Source: Rhodococcus wratislaviensis (lineage in GTDB: Bacteria > Actinomycetota > Actinomycetes > Mycobacteriales > Mycobacteriaceae). From it: a stretch of 64,000 bases of DNA. Shown here in pieces: positions 27,330-36,687 of the stretch (positions are counted from its first letter, which is position 1; each line of letters begins with the position of its first letter). The position numbers and the translations under genes were made by a program. Under the pieces are notes generated by a model. That model had not been told where the DNA came from and ran no database searches. It saw nothing but the letters and a program-made list of their open reading frames with translations. The stretch is taken from the NCBI RefSeq assembly GCF_900455735.1, contig NZ_UAUI01000011.1, forward strand, positions 682,001 through 746,000, given 5' to 3'.

Positions 27330-27899
27330 CGGATCGACGCGGGTCCGGGAAGTCAAGCGGCACGACCGCCGCGACGAACACAACCCGGTTTGGCCTCGTC
27401 CGCGACCTGACCGCTCAGCAGGCCGGGCAGATCACCGACGCGATCACCGCGTCCTCGCCATAGATGCTCACGCTGACGAACTCCGTCATGGCAGGTGGTC
27501 AATGCCCAATTCTGCTGAACTCGACGCCGATTTCAGAATCGCGACAACCACACGCCCGTCACCGCCCGTCCGTCGCCGGCGGCGGCGGCGGGCTGATCCT
27601 CGTCGACCATCTGCGTCTCGGCGCTCTCGGGCGCGGCAGGTACTGGATTCAGTGCCAGGAACTCCACCAGCGAACTATGGGCACCAACCAAGGGTCCACA
27701 CCATCCAGCTCGTCCCAACCCGTACGGCGGGATCACTACACCGTGAATGGAAGCGCCTGCCGCCACCGCACTGCCGCGACCAGTGCGTCGATGACGGGCA
27801 TGAGCTGGGGGAAGTAGTACGGCATGTCCAGCATCACGATCACCTCCTGCGCTGCGTATCGCCGGGAAGAGGCGGATCGGTACAACGCCTTCTCCCCGG
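27330..27899. other. Gene-free stretch upstream of IS5 remnant
   Basis: No supported gene. A short minus-strand run (27744-27845) reads VIVMLDMPYYFPQLMPVIDA and looks coding, but it is isolated and ends at a stop, so it is probably a small gene fragment. Confidence 0.4.
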
Positions 27900-28447
27900 A
27901 GCGGCCGGGATCCGATGGCGTCGGCAGGAATGGTCGACGCGCAGGCCGTCAAGGGCGCCGACACGGTCGGCACGGACACCCGCGGATGGGACGGCGGGAA
28001 ACGGGTCAACGGCCGGAAGCGACACGTGGTCACGGACTCGCTGGGCCTGTTGGTGGTCGTGCTGGTGACCGCGGCGAGCGTACAAGACCGCGACGGCGGG
28101 CGCCTGGCGTTGTCCCGGGCGAAGACAGTGATGCCGTCGATGGTGTTGGTGTGGGCAGACGGCGGCTACGCCGGACGCCTCGTCGCGTGGGTCGCGGAGC
28201 ATTGCCGGATGACGCTCGATATCGTGCGGAAACCCAAGGGGAAGGTCGGATTCAGTGTGCTGCCACACCGTTGGCTAGTCGAACGGACACTGGCGTGGAT
28301 CGTGCGTTGCCGTCGACTTGACCACGACTACGAACGCCTCCCGGCGCACTCGGAGGCGATGATCACTGGGCAATGATCGGATTGATGACCCGACGACTCG
28401 CGCCAGCACGCGGGCGACGCCCCTGGCAGTCGACCCGCGCGGCGTGA
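27900..28447 (+). pseudogene. IS5-family transposase, 5'-truncated and frameshifted
   Basis: The frame from about 27900 carries the C-terminal two thirds of an IS5/IS427-group DDE transposase. GMVDAQAVKGADTVG holds the first Asp, VWADGGYAGRLVAW the second, and WLVERTLAW the Glu. The N-terminal helix-turn-helix portion is missing. At about 28365 the frame shifts: the reading ends as SEAMITGQ, whereas the +1-shifted frame continues WAMIGLMTRRLAPARG to a stop at 28445-28447, as expected for the family. Both defects indicate an inactive copy. An element end probably lies near 28450-28480. Confidence 0.8.
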
Positions 28448-28771
28448 CACTTTCAGAACACTTTCTAAGACTCAGGCCCATCGCGGTTACGACCGCTGCC
28501 AGGAAGAACGACCATCGCCTCGTCCGCGCCATGGACAGTATTCTGCCACTCAATTCGGTCTAAGTATAGATATTATCCGACCAAAGCAGTCAAGGCCGCC
28601 CCGCGCGCACTCAGCACCGCTCAACCCCTCCGAAGCGGGATCAAAACACCTCATCCGGGTGACGCACCCATCGCGACCATCCATGAGACTCGAGTCACAG
28701 AGCATGAGTACGTAGGGGGTGACCCTCATGCGTCCGGCTCTCTTCAGCCCACCCCAGAGAGAAGGTTGATC
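28448..28771. promoter_or_regulatory. P450 operon upstream region with palindromes
   Basis: This 324-bp stretch lies between the IS remnant and the P450 gene. It contains the palindrome GACTCGAGTC (28687-28696), which recurs at 32391-32400, and an inverted repeat GCATGAG-N16-CTCATGC (28702-28731) close to the start codon. An AT-rich segment near 28560 (GTCTAAGTATAGATATTATC) is a promoter candidate. Confidence 0.5.
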
Positions 28772-30094
28772 ATGACGACAGTCGAATCCGCCGACACCAC
28801 AACAGTTCCCGACGAGATAGGCAGGAAGATCGTCCTCCCCGAGGGACACAGCGACGACGCAAAACTCTACGAGGCGTACCGGTGGCTCCGCGAGAACCAG
28901 CCCCTCGGGCAGGCACGGGTAGAGGGGTACGACCCCCTCTGGCTGGTCAGCAAGCACGCCGACCTGATGGAGATCGAGCGACAGCCAGAGATCTTCAGTG
29001 CGGGTGGTGGCGAGAACAAGGGCTCGCACAACCCGATTCTCACCAATCAGGCCGGTGACGAGTTCACGAAGACACTCACCGGTGGCAGTCTCCGCATCCT
29101 CGACGCGCTGCCCTACCTCGACCCGCCGGAACACACCACGATCAAGGACGTTGCGTTCGACTGGTTCCGCCCGGCGAACCTCAAGAAGTGGGAAGACCGC
29201 ATTCGCGAGACCGCGCGGGAATCCGTCGCGCGCCTCGTGTCCGGAAAGCAAGACCTGGATGCCGTGCACGAGTTCGCGGTTTTCTTCCCGCTGCACGTCA
29301 TCATGTCACTCTTCGGTGTTCCCGTGGAAGACGAACCACGCATGATGGCGCTGACGCAGGACCTCTTCGGAGTCGCCGACCCGGACGCGAAGCGCGACGA
29401 CATCGAAACCCTTTCTCCCGACGCCGCGGCACAGCAGTGGGCGGCGGCAATCGCGGACTTCTACGCGTATTTCGATGTTCTCGTCGAGAGCAGGCGCGCC
29501 GAACCGCGCGACGATCTGGCCACCCTCATCGCCGTCGCGAAGGACGCGAGCGGGGAGTACTTCCCCAAGACCTTCGCCTACGGATGGTTCGTGGCCATCG
29601 CCACCGCCGGCCACGACACCACGGCCAGCACCCTCGCGGGATGCCTGCAACAGCTGGCTGCACGTCCCGACATCCTCGAGCGTGTCCAGGGCGACCTCAG
29701 CCTGGTTCCACACCTCGTGAACGAGGCACTGCGGATCGTGTCGCCGGTGAAGCAGTTCACCCGCGTCGCTCTCAGCGACTACGAACTCCGCGGACGCACC
29801 ATCAAGGCCGGCGACCGCCTGATGCTGCTGTTCCAGTCGGGCAACCGGGATGCCGAAGTCTTCGACAATCCGGACACCTTCGACATCGATCGACGCCCGA
29901 ACAAGCAGATCGCCTTCGGCTACGGCCCGCACATGTGCATCGGACAGCATCTCGCCAAGCTCGAGATGAAGGTCATGCTCGAGGAGCTGCTGCCCACACT
30001 CCGGCGCATCGAGGTGACCGGTGACCCCAAGATGATCCAGACGAACTTCGTCGGCGGACTCCGGCGCCTGCCCGTCCACCTGACGTTCGCCTGA
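28772..30094 (+). CDS. Cytochrome P450 (CYP108/terpene-hydroxylase-like)
   Basis: The soluble 440-residue class I bacterial P450 has the I-helix oxygen motif AGHDTT (279-284), the K-helix EALR (318-321) and the haem loop [10 protein letters not shown] with Cys389 as thiolate ligand. Overall layout resembles CYP108 (P450terp) and related terpene or alkyl-aromatic hydroxylases; this is recognition by eye, not a search. AGAAGG six bases before ATG 28772 fixes the start. A [2Fe-2S] ferredoxin follows at 68 bp and is the obvious electron donor. Its role is probably to hydroxylate a methyl or isopropyl group of the locus substrate, preparing it for the downstream alcohol and aldehyde dehydrogenases. 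Confidence 0.93.
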   Translation: MTTVESADTTTVPDEIGRKIVLPEGHSDDAKLYEAYRWLRENQPLGQARVEGYDPLWLVSKHADLMEIERQPEIFSAGGGENKGSHNPILTNQAGDEFTKTLTGGSLRILDALPYLDPPEHTTIKDVAFDWFRPANLKKWEDRIRETARESVARLVSGKQDLDAVHEFAVFFPLHVIMSLFGVPVEDEPRMMALTQDLFGVADPDAKRDDIETLSPDAAAQQWAAAIADFYAYFDVLVESRRAEPRDDLATLIAVAKDASGEYFPKTFAYGWFVAIATAGHDTTASTLAGCLQQLAARPDILERVQGDLSLVPHLVNEALRIVSPVKQFTRVALSDYELRGRTIKAGDRLMLLFQSGNRDAEVFDNPDTFDIDRRPNKQIAFGYGPHMCIGQHLAKLEMKVMLEELLPTLRRIEVTGDPKMIQTNFVGGLRRLPVHLTFA

Positions 30095-30162
30095 CCCGGT
30101 GGTGCGCCGAGGCGAGAACCGCTTCGGCGCAACGCCTTCCCGCGAGAAAGCGCCACCACATC

Positions 30163-30480
30163 ATGACGAAAGTTACCTACCATCTGCCCGACGGGACGAC
30201 CGAGCAGGTCGACGTCCAACTCGGCGAGACGCTCATGAATGCGTCGCTCCGAAACAATCTCCCCGGCATCGTTGCCGAATGCGCCGGCAGTTGCGCGTGC
30301 GCGACCTGCCACGTTCATCTCCCGAAGGAGTACACCCACTTCTTCGCCGAACCAACCGACGAGGAGACGGACCTGATCGCATATCTGGATGCGGCGGACG
30401 ACGATTCCCGCTTGTCCTGCCAGCTCGTCGTCGGTGACTGCGATGCCGAGATCCACGTCCGAGTCGCAGACAGCAGGTGA
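30163..30480 (+). CDS. [2Fe-2S] ferredoxin (putidaredoxin/adrenodoxin type), copy 1
   Basis: This 105-residue electron carrier has the vertebrate-type cluster ligands Cys40, Cys46, Cys49 (ECAGSCACATCH) and Cys86 (RLSCQL). It most likely feeds the adjacent P450 with electrons received from a ferredoxin reductase; the only reductase in the window is the one beside the Rieske dioxygenase. A close paralogue lies after the acyl-CoA ligase with identical ligand spacing. Small-protein gene, start ATG 30163. Confidence 0.93.
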   Translation: MTKVTYHLPDGTTEQVDVQLGETLMNASLRNNLPGIVAECAGSCACATCHVHLPKEYTHFFAEPTDEETDLIAYLDAADDDSRLSCQLVVGDCDAEIHVRVADSR

Positions 30481-30481
30481 C

Positions 30482-30910
30482 ATGGTGACGACGCAACTAC
30501 ACCGCAGCACGGCGATGAACGTCCGGCATGCCTGCTACCTCGTCGCCGGGATCGCGGCGCTACTCCTGACGTGGCCGTTCGCGTTCGACTGGATCGGCGA
30601 CGGCGGCAACATCTTGAACCCGGTCGAGTTCTTCGGTGACGGCATCGAACCGGGCGGCACGGCGGCCTTCCTGAGCATCGACATGTTGATCGCGTGGGCG
30701 GTCTTCATCGTGTGGGTTCTCACCGACACCGTGCGGATCGGGATGGGCCGCAAATGGGGCGTGGTCTTCGTTCTGCTGTCCTACATCGGCGTGTCGATGG
30801 CCTTTCCGTTCTATCTCATTGTTCGTGAGCGGTTCCTGGCGAGCCGCGCTCCCGGACAACCGGTGCCGCCGTCGGACGGCCGCGAATCCAGCGCCGCGCA
30901 AAGCATGTAG
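30482..30910 (+). CDS. DUF2834-like small membrane protein
   Basis: This 142-residue protein has three or four hydrophobic helices (ACYLVAGIAALLLTWPFAF, AFLSIDMLIAWAVFIVWVL and WGVVFVLLSYIGVSMAFPFYL) and resembles DUF2834 proteins. The start one base after the ferredoxin stop, with AGG upstream, makes it the last gene of the P450-ferredoxin unit. A strong hairpin follows. Function unknown; in this position it could assist substrate entry or anchor the redox partners, but no evidence decides this. Confidence 0.78.
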   Translation: MVTTQLHRSTAMNVRHACYLVAGIAALLLTWPFAFDWIGDGGNILNPVEFFGDGIEPGGTAAFLSIDMLIAWAVFIVWVLTDTVRIGMGRKWGVVFVLLSYIGVSMAFPFYLIVRERFLASRAPGQPVPPSDGRESSAAQSM

Positions 30911-30932
30911 CCGGCCGGCAGGTACACAACAC

Positions 30933-30970
30933 GCGAAGTGCGCCAGGACCGAGGTCCTGGCGCACTTCGC
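30933..30970. terminator. Perfect 18-bp hairpin, bidirectional terminator
   Basis: GCGAAGTGCGCCAGGACC is followed by GA and its exact reverse complement. It lies between the convergent DUF2834 gene and the NlpC/P60 pseudogene and probably stops transcription from both sides. Confidence 0.75.
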
Positions 30971-30985
30971 GTTCCGAGGTGCCGT

Positions 30986-32343
30986 TCACACCACCCGACG
31001 AGCCTTCATCCCCTCGAAGACCGGTGCGACGCGAACCACGTCGCCGGTCGTCGGGGCGTGGACCATCTGCCCGTTCCCGACGTAGATCGCGACATGCCCG
31101 GGGCCGGCCGGGCCCCAGTTCCCAAACAGCAGATCTCCCGGCATCGCATCCGCGAGCGGAACCTCCACACCGACATTCCACTGCGTCTCGGAGGTGCGGG
31201 GAAGGGAAACCCGGACGTGGCCGCGTGGACGGCATAGGACGTCAGACCGGAGCAGTCGAACCCGCCTGCCGAAGGGCCATTCACGTTACCGCCGCCCCAC
31301 ACGTACGGGAGACCGAGATACCGGACGGCGGCTTCGACGATCTTGCCGCCGATGCCGTCCGCCCCGCCTCCGAAGATCCCGAGAAGCGAGGCATATCGCG
31401 ACTCGGAAGCGCGGATCTTCGCAACGTAGGGCTTCGTCTGATTCTCGTAATCTGCTTCACCCGAGGGCATACCGCGATGCAGTCGAACGGCGCCGACGCC
31501 CGCGTTGTACCCCGCGATCGTGAGGTCGAGCGTGTCGCCGACCACCTCTCCCTGCGATTTCCACTGCTCGATCTGCTCGTACATGTCGCAGAGAAGGTGG
31601 CCCGAGGCCATCACCGAGTCTGCGACGTCGAGGATGTCGGCCTTCCCGTCGCCGTCGGCGTCCTTGCCGTACCTTGCCCAGGTGGCCGGCATGAACTGGC
31701 CCGGACCGCGAGCGCCGGACGGCGACACCGGAGCAGTGACACCATAGCGAAAGCCGTTCTCCGCGGAGTACAGCGCGGCAAGAACGGGCGCCTTCACGCC
31801 GTCGCAGATGGCGCCCGCCTTCTGGAACCACGGAACGAACACGGCGATCGAACCGATAGCCGACGACGTCGCTGCGGAGGGATCGAGCACCGACGGCACC
31901 CATTGCGACAGCACACCATCACTCTCTCCCTGCGCAAGTGCATCGTTCGCCGTCGGTGACGGCCACCATGACGGGGAATACGGCTCCGTAGCGACCGGCC
32001 CGGAGGACTGTGGACTCACGTTGCCCTCAGGTCGGGGATCTCTGGGAGGCAACGGATCCTGCGGGGGTGCCGGCACCGGCGCGGGAGGTAGATATGGTGC
32101 TACCGCGTCCGCAACGGCAACGGCCGCGGCGTCGACAGCTCGACGAGCCGGGTCCTGAACTTCTGGGGGCAGATTCGCAATGGCCTGGTCGATCTGCGCG
32201 TCGAACCCCGGTGCGGCCTCTACGATCGACTGAACCTGTTGCGTCGCAATGCCTTGCGCGGGCTCTGGCAGATCCGTTCCATGCACGATGCCCCCGATTG
32301 CCGCGGCTACCCCGACGATGATCGCCGAAGGATCAACAGACAT
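30986..32343 (-). pseudogene. Lytic transglycosylase-NlpC/P60 wall hydrolase, frameshifted
   Basis: Starting at ATG 32343 (AGGAGG seven bases upstream), the frame encodes a proline-rich linker, a lytic-transglycosylase-like domain (AALYSAENGFRYG, GARGPGQFMPATW, AGYNAGVGAV) and the first half of an NlpC/P60 domain with the catalytic Cys in GFDCSGLTSYAVH. At 31213-31216 the frame breaks: VSLPRTSETQWNVG and the rest of the domain, including the catalytic His region GHVAIYVGNGQMVHAP, continue in another frame to 30986. The unbroken first frame ends at 31006 with an unrelated tail. It is either inactive or carries a sequencing error. An intact protein would cleave peptidoglycan peptides and glycan. 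Confidence 0.8.
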
Positions 32344-32650
32344 TCGTTTCCTCCTGAAGTGTGAGCCAGGCCAAAAAACCCCTGAGATGTGACTCGAGTC
32401 TCTCGCGCTCGCCTTCGTCACCGCGTCGCACCAGAGGGTGGTTCGGGTACTTCATCGGAGCGACGGTCGGCCATCCCACGATGTGGCCCCGATTTCCCAC
32501 CTCCCCCCACCGGGGGAGTGAAGGGGGAGATTGGAGCGAACTTGCCCTTCACCCCTGTTTTTCACCCTTGTGACCTACCTAACATCACCCGTACGGAAGT
32601 GATGCCCGCCTACGGGTGAACGCCGAAACAACCTGAATCTAGGAGCAATC
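32344..32650. promoter_or_regulatory. Divergent region between NlpC/P60 and ADH-mce operon
   Basis: This 307-bp region must hold the promoter of the long rightward adh-mce transcript. It contains palindrome GACTCGAGTC at 32391-32400, identical to one upstream of the P450, and a C-run/G-run inverted pair near 32505-32530. No gene is seen. Confidence 0.5.
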
Positions 32651-33754
32651 GTGCAGATCAGCGCCGCCGTAATCAACGAAGTCTCGGGAGACTTCGCCAT
32701 CGAGACCGTGTCTCTGAGCGAACCCACGGAACACGAAGTCCTCGTCGAGATCGCCGGCGTCGGTCTCTGCCACACCGACCTGGCCGTCAAAGAGGGGCAT
32801 CTCCCGTTCCCCCTCCCGGGCGTCGTCGGCCACGAAGGCAGCGGCACGGTCGTGGGAGTCGGATCGGGGGTCACCAAGGTTGCTGAGGGCGACAGGGTCG
32901 CCCTCAGCTTCAACAGTTGTGGCCAGTGCGCCCACTGTGGCAAGGGCGAGCCTGCCTACTGCCACAATTTCATGGCATTCAACTTCGGGGGCGGGCGCCC
33001 GGACGGCAGTTCGGCACTCACCTCGGGAGACACCACGCTCGGCGGCAACTTCTTCGGCCAGTCCTCCCTCGCGACACATGCCATCGCTCACGAGCGCAAT
33101 GTCGTGAAGGTCGCGGACGACGCCCCTCTCGAACTCGTCGGTCCGCTCGGCTGTGGAATCCAGACCGGCGCGGGCGCGGTGTTGAACTCGCTCGACGTCG
33201 CTCCGGGGTCGTCACTGGTCGTCGTCGGAGCCGGTTCGGTCGGCCTGGCGGCAGTGCTCGCTGCCGTGGTCCGCGAGGTCGGCACGATCATCGTCGTCGA
33301 GCCTCACGAGTCGCGGCGCGAGCTCGCGCTCTCCCTCGGCGCTACCCACGTGGTCGATCCGGCCAACGGTGCACTCTCCGAGCAGATCCGGGCAATCGTT
33401 CCCGACGGCGCCGACTATGCCATCGATACGACCGCCCTACTTCCCGTGCTGGACCAGATCTTGCAGGCACTGGGTGTCCGGGGCTCCCTCGGCCTCATCG
33501 GGGTCCCCGCCGACCCGACCGCCACACTCCCGATCGGCATGATGCCGACGCAGCTGTTCGGTCACACGATTCGCGGGATCGTCGAGGGAGATGCCGACCC
33601 CGACACGTTCATTCCTCACCTTCTCGATCTCCACCGTCAGGGCAAGTTCCCGTTCGACAAGTTGATCACGACGATGCCTTTCTCCCAGATCAACGAGGCT
33701 GTGGCCGTGCAACATCGAGGTGAGGCGGTGAAGGTCGTCCTCGTCCACGAGTGA
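32651..33754 (+). CDS. Zinc-dependent aryl/alkyl alcohol dehydrogenase (MDR, XylB-like)
   Basis: The 367-residue medium-chain dehydrogenase has catalytic zinc ligands Cys40 (GLCHTD), His61-Glu62 (GHEGSG) and the Cys in GPLGCGIQTG. The structural zinc tetrad is Cys90, Cys93, Cys96 and Cys104. The NAD motif is VVVGAGSVGLAAV. AGGAG before GTG 32651 sets the start. The family oxidises benzyl-type and terpene primary alcohols to aldehydes. It is the first gene of the transcript that continues into the mce genes 55 bp later, and an aldehyde dehydrogenase closes the same run, so a P450-ADH-ALDH oxidation sequence is likely. Confidence 0.9.
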   Translation: MQISAAVINEVSGDFAIETVSLSEPTEHEVLVEIAGVGLCHTDLAVKEGHLPFPLPGVVGHEGSGTVVGVGSGVTKVAEGDRVALSFNSCGQCAHCGKGEPAYCHNFMAFNFGGGRPDGSSALTSGDTTLGGNFFGQSSLATHAIAHERNVVKVADDAPLELVGPLGCGIQTGAGAVLNSLDVAPGSSLVVVGAGSVGLAAVLAAVVREVGTIIVVEPHESRRELALSLGATHVVDPANGALSEQIRAIVPDGADYAIDTTALLPVLDQILQALGVRGSLGLIGVPADPTATLPIGMMPTQLFGHTIRGIVEGDADPDTFIPHLLDLHRQGKFPFDKLITTMPFSQINEAVAVQHRGEAVKVVLVHE

Positions 33755-33809
33755 TGACCAACCCTGTTTGCCCGTCGGATGCTCCGGAAACAGTGAGAAA
33801 GGCTGTTCG

Positions 33810-34604
33810 ATGTCTGTAGATCTGAAAGCACGCCCGCCGAAGGCGAGTGCTGTCCGGAAGGCCGTCCAGGTCGCGCCGACGGCGGTCGGCGCGTTCTACG
33901 CGACGTCGATGGAGACGTTCCGATGCATGTTCAAGCGCCCCTTCCACGCTCGCGAGTTCGTTCAGCAGGCGTGGTTCATCGCCGGTGTGTCGATCATGCC
34001 GGCGCTGCTGATGGCGATTCCCTTCTGCATGATGTTCGTCTATCAGATCAACATCCTGCTGGCCGAGATCGGTGCGGTCGACCTCAGTGGCGCCGGCGCC
34101 GGCGTCGCGATCATTCGGGAAATCGGCCCGGTTGTCACGGTTCTCGTCGTGGCAGGTGCCGGCTCGACCGCGATCTGCGCCGACCTGGGTTCACGGACGA
34201 TTCGTGAAGAGATCGACGCGATGAAGGTGCTGGGGATCGATCCGATTCAACGCCTGGTTGTGCCGAGGGTGCTGGCGTCGACTTTGATCGGGATGTTCCT
34301 GAACGGCCTCGTTTCGGCGGTCGGCCTGGTGGGCGGATATATCGCGACCGTCTACATGCAGGGTGCGTCGCCGGGCCAGTACGTCACGGCGATCTCGATC
34401 CTGACCAAACTGCCCGACTTCCTCGTCAGCGAGGTGAAGGCGGTGGTGTTCGGCCTGCTAGCAGGCCTCGTCGCGTGCCATTTGGGACTCAACGCGAAGG
34501 GCGGACCCAAGGGCGTCGGAGACGCAGTGAATCAGACCGTCGTGTTCAGCTTTCTGCTGCTTTTCCTCGCCAACTCGGTTATCACGACTCTCGCGCTGCA
34601 CTGA
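33810..34604 (+). CDS. yrbEA: YrbEA/MlaE-type permease of Mce transporter
   Basis: This 264-residue integral membrane protein of the MlaE family is half of the permease of an Mce ABC importer. Signature stretches are REIGPVVTVLVVAGAGSTA, ICADLGSRTIREEIDAM (the conserved EEIDAM coupling motif) and a five-to-six-helix profile. Start at ATG 33810 with GAGAAAGG upstream. YrbEB follows after 48 bp. Energised by the MceG ATPase, the pair would pull lipidic substrate delivered by the MceA-F hexamer through the inner membrane. Confidence 0.95.
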   Translation: MSVDLKARPPKASAVRKAVQVAPTAVGAFYATSMETFRCMFKRPFHAREFVQQAWFIAGVSIMPALLMAIPFCMMFVYQINILLAEIGAVDLSGAGAGVAIIREIGPVVTVLVVAGAGSTAICADLGSRTIREEIDAMKVLGIDPIQRLVVPRVLASTLIGMFLNGLVSAVGLVGGYIATVYMQGASPGQYVTAISILTKLPDFLVSEVKAVVFGLLAGLVACHLGLNAKGGPKGVGDAVNQTVVFSFLLLFLANSVITTLALH

Positions 34605-34652
34605 CAGCGCTCCACCTCAAGCCGCGAAGACGGCTGTCAACGGGAGAATTCT

Positions 34653-35522
34653 GTGTCGAAAGCTACTCGGGCCACCGGCGCGAGACCCAGGGTTGCCACG
34701 GTCGCGCTCAGCGTGGTCGATGCACCGATCGGCCACATGGAGGAGATGGGGCGACAGCTCCACTTCTACAGCCATGCCGTCACCGCGATTCCACGCACTT
34801 TCCGGCGGTACCGGAAGGAAACGCTCCGGCTACTCGCCGAGGTCAGCATGGGCACCGGCGCCCTCGCGGTCATCGGAGGAACTCTCGTCGTCATCTCCCT
34901 GCTCACCACCGCCGTCGGATACGAAGTGGGCCAGCAGGGTGCTACCTCGATGGGGCGCATCGGGATCGGCGCGCTGTCCGGATTCATCTCGGCGTTCTTC
35001 AATACCCGGGAGGCCATTCCGGTCATCGCAGGTATTGCGCTGACGGCGACGGTCGGTGCGGGTTTCACCGCACAACTCGGCGCGATGCGCGTGAGCGAGG
35101 AGATCGATGCCATGGAGACCATGTCCATTCCGTCGCTCCCCTACCTGGTGACGACCCGGGTGATGGCCGGGATCATCGCGGTGATTCCGCTGTATGCGGT
35201 GGCGTTGTTCGTCGGATACGTCGCCACCCAGCTCGTCACCGAATACCTCGGCGAGGCGAGCGGAACGTACCAGCACTACTTCAACGTATTCCTCGTGCCC
35301 AGCGACGTCGCGTGGTCGATGGTGAAGGTCCTCGCGATGTCGGTGGTGGTGATGTGTGTGCACTGCTACCACGGTTACAACGCGAAGGGCGGGCCGGCGG
35401 GAGTCGGCGTCGCGGTCGGGCGGGCCGTGCGCACCTCCTTGATCGCGATCATGGTCATCGACCTGCTCATCGGAATCGCCGTCTACGGTGGCTCCGCCGG
35501 CGCCGTGAAAGTGGCGGGCTGA
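34653..35522 (+). CDS. yrbEB: YrbEB/MlaE-type permease of Mce transporter
   Basis: The second MlaE-family permease subunit, 289 residues. It keeps the coupling motif SEEIDAMETM and conserved helices (GIALTATVGAGFTAQLGAM, ALFVGYVATQLV). Gene ends with a TGA one base before the mceA ATG region (start at 35524), giving tight operon spacing. A longer N-terminal cytosolic segment of about 60 residues than in YrbEA is visible, as in other actinobacterial YrbEB proteins. Confidence 0.95.
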   Translation: MSKATRATGARPRVATVALSVVDAPIGHMEEMGRQLHFYSHAVTAIPRTFRRYRKETLRLLAEVSMGTGALAVIGGTLVVISLLTTAVGYEVGQQGATSMGRIGIGALSGFISAFFNTREAIPVIAGIALTATVGAGFTAQLGAMRVSEEIDAMETMSIPSLPYLVTTRVMAGIIAVIPLYAVALFVGYVATQLVTEYLGEASGTYQHYFNVFLVPSDVAWSMVKVLAMSVVVMCVHCYHGYNAKGGPAGVGVAVGRAVRTSLIAIMVIDLLIGIAVYGGSAGAVKVAG

Positions 35523-35523
35523 C

Positions 35524-36687
35524 ATGGGTGGCCATATCGAAGAGCGAAGCCGCCTGGTGTATGTGCTCCTGGGTGTGTGTCTGGTGACGCTGTTCGCGAT
35601 CGCGACGGCGGTATCCGTCGGCGTCTATCGCGGATCGTTCGCCTCGACCGTCCCGGTGACGTTGTATTCGGCGCGGTCGGGTCTCATGCTCGAACCTGGA
35701 TCCGATATCAAGATGAGAGACGTCGTCGTCGGCCGGGTCTCGAAGGTGCAGCTGGTGGACGACCAGGCCCAGATCACCATGGACATCGACGAGAGCCGGA
35801 CGTCGGCGATACCGGAGAACATCACTGCCGTGATCGATCCGACCACGTTGTTCGGCCGCAAGTTCGTCACACTCGTGCAGCCGGAACATCCCTCGGCGAC
35901 CACTGTGTCGGCGGGCTCGGTAGTCCGGGGCACCGGCGTGGCCACCGAGGTGAACGACCTCCTCGACTCGCTGGTGACGGTGCTGCGCACCGTGGAACCG
36001 CAGAAGGTCAACGCGACGTTGAGTGCGTTGTCCACGTCGCTGCAGGGCCGCGGCGACCAACTCGGTGACATGATGGTCGAGCTCGACACGTACCTGTCCG
36101 AGTTCAACGGCAGTCTTCCCACGTTGCAGCGCGATCTGGTCAAGGGTGCCGAGGTCTCCGACGTCCTCGCCGACGCCGCTCCGGACCTCCTTCGGACCGT
36201 CGACCATGTCAGCACCACCGGTGACACGGTGACCGAGAAGGAGGACCAGTTCAGCGCGTTCCTGCTCAGTTTCAGCAGCTTCGGCAACAGCGGACGAAGT
36301 TTCTTCGAGGCCTCCGGTGACCCGTTGGAGAAGTCGTTGGATGCGCTGGAACCGACTACGGCACTGCTCGCGCAGAATGCGCCGATCTATCCGTGTTTCC
36401 TCGCCAGCATGGACCAGACCAACAAGTATCTCGAACGCACCGTCGGTGGTAGTGATCAGGCCGGGCTGAACATCCTCGGCACCCTGTTGATGGGCGATCC
36501 GCCGTACACGTACCCGGAGAACGCGCCGAAGAACGGTGCGGACGGCGCACCGCGGTGTTACGACCTCGCGCAGGCACCCGGGCACACCGATTTCGACGAC
36601 GGCAGCAAGGCATATCAGCCCGCGCGTGGTGTCGAAGACCTGATCGGCAATCCGTTCGCGCAGTTCATGTTCGGAGGTGGGCGCTGA
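35524..36687 (+). CDS. mceA: MceA subunit
   Basis: The 387-residue protein has one N-terminal transmembrane helix (LVYVLLGVCLVTLFAIATAVS) and an MCE/MlaD domain beginning VPVTLYSARSGLMLEPGSDIKMRDVVVGRV, followed by a long helical region (about 130-270) and a small tail. MceA subunits form part of a hetero-hexameric periplasmic ring and channel for lipids or sterols. Its stop overlaps the mceB start by one base. Which Mce class (1-4) it belongs to needs phylogeny; context suggests a catabolic, not housekeeping, system. Confidence 0.93.
   Translation: MGGHIEERSRLVYVLLGVCLVTLFAIATAVSVGVYRGSFASTVPVTLYSARSGLMLEPGSDIKMRDVVVGRVSKVQLVDDQAQITMDIDESRTSAIPENITAVIDPTTLFGRKFVTLVQPEHPSATTVSAGSVVRGTGVATEVNDLLDSLVTVLRTVEPQKVNATLSALSTSLQGRGDQLGDMMVELDTYLSEFNGSLPTLQRDLVKGAEVSDVLADAAPDLLRTVDHVSTTGDTVTEKEDQFSAFLLSFSSFGNSGRSFFEASGDPLEKSLDALEPTTALLAQNAPIYPCFLASMDQTNKYLERTVGGSDQAGLNILGTLLMGDPPYTYPENAPKNGADGAPRCYDLAQAPGHTDFDDGSKAYQPARGVEDLIGNPFAQFMFGGGR

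Noticed and set aside
28454-29296. Minus-strand open frame over the P450 5' region (248 codons)
   Set aside because: It is antisense to conserved P450 sequence and has no family features.
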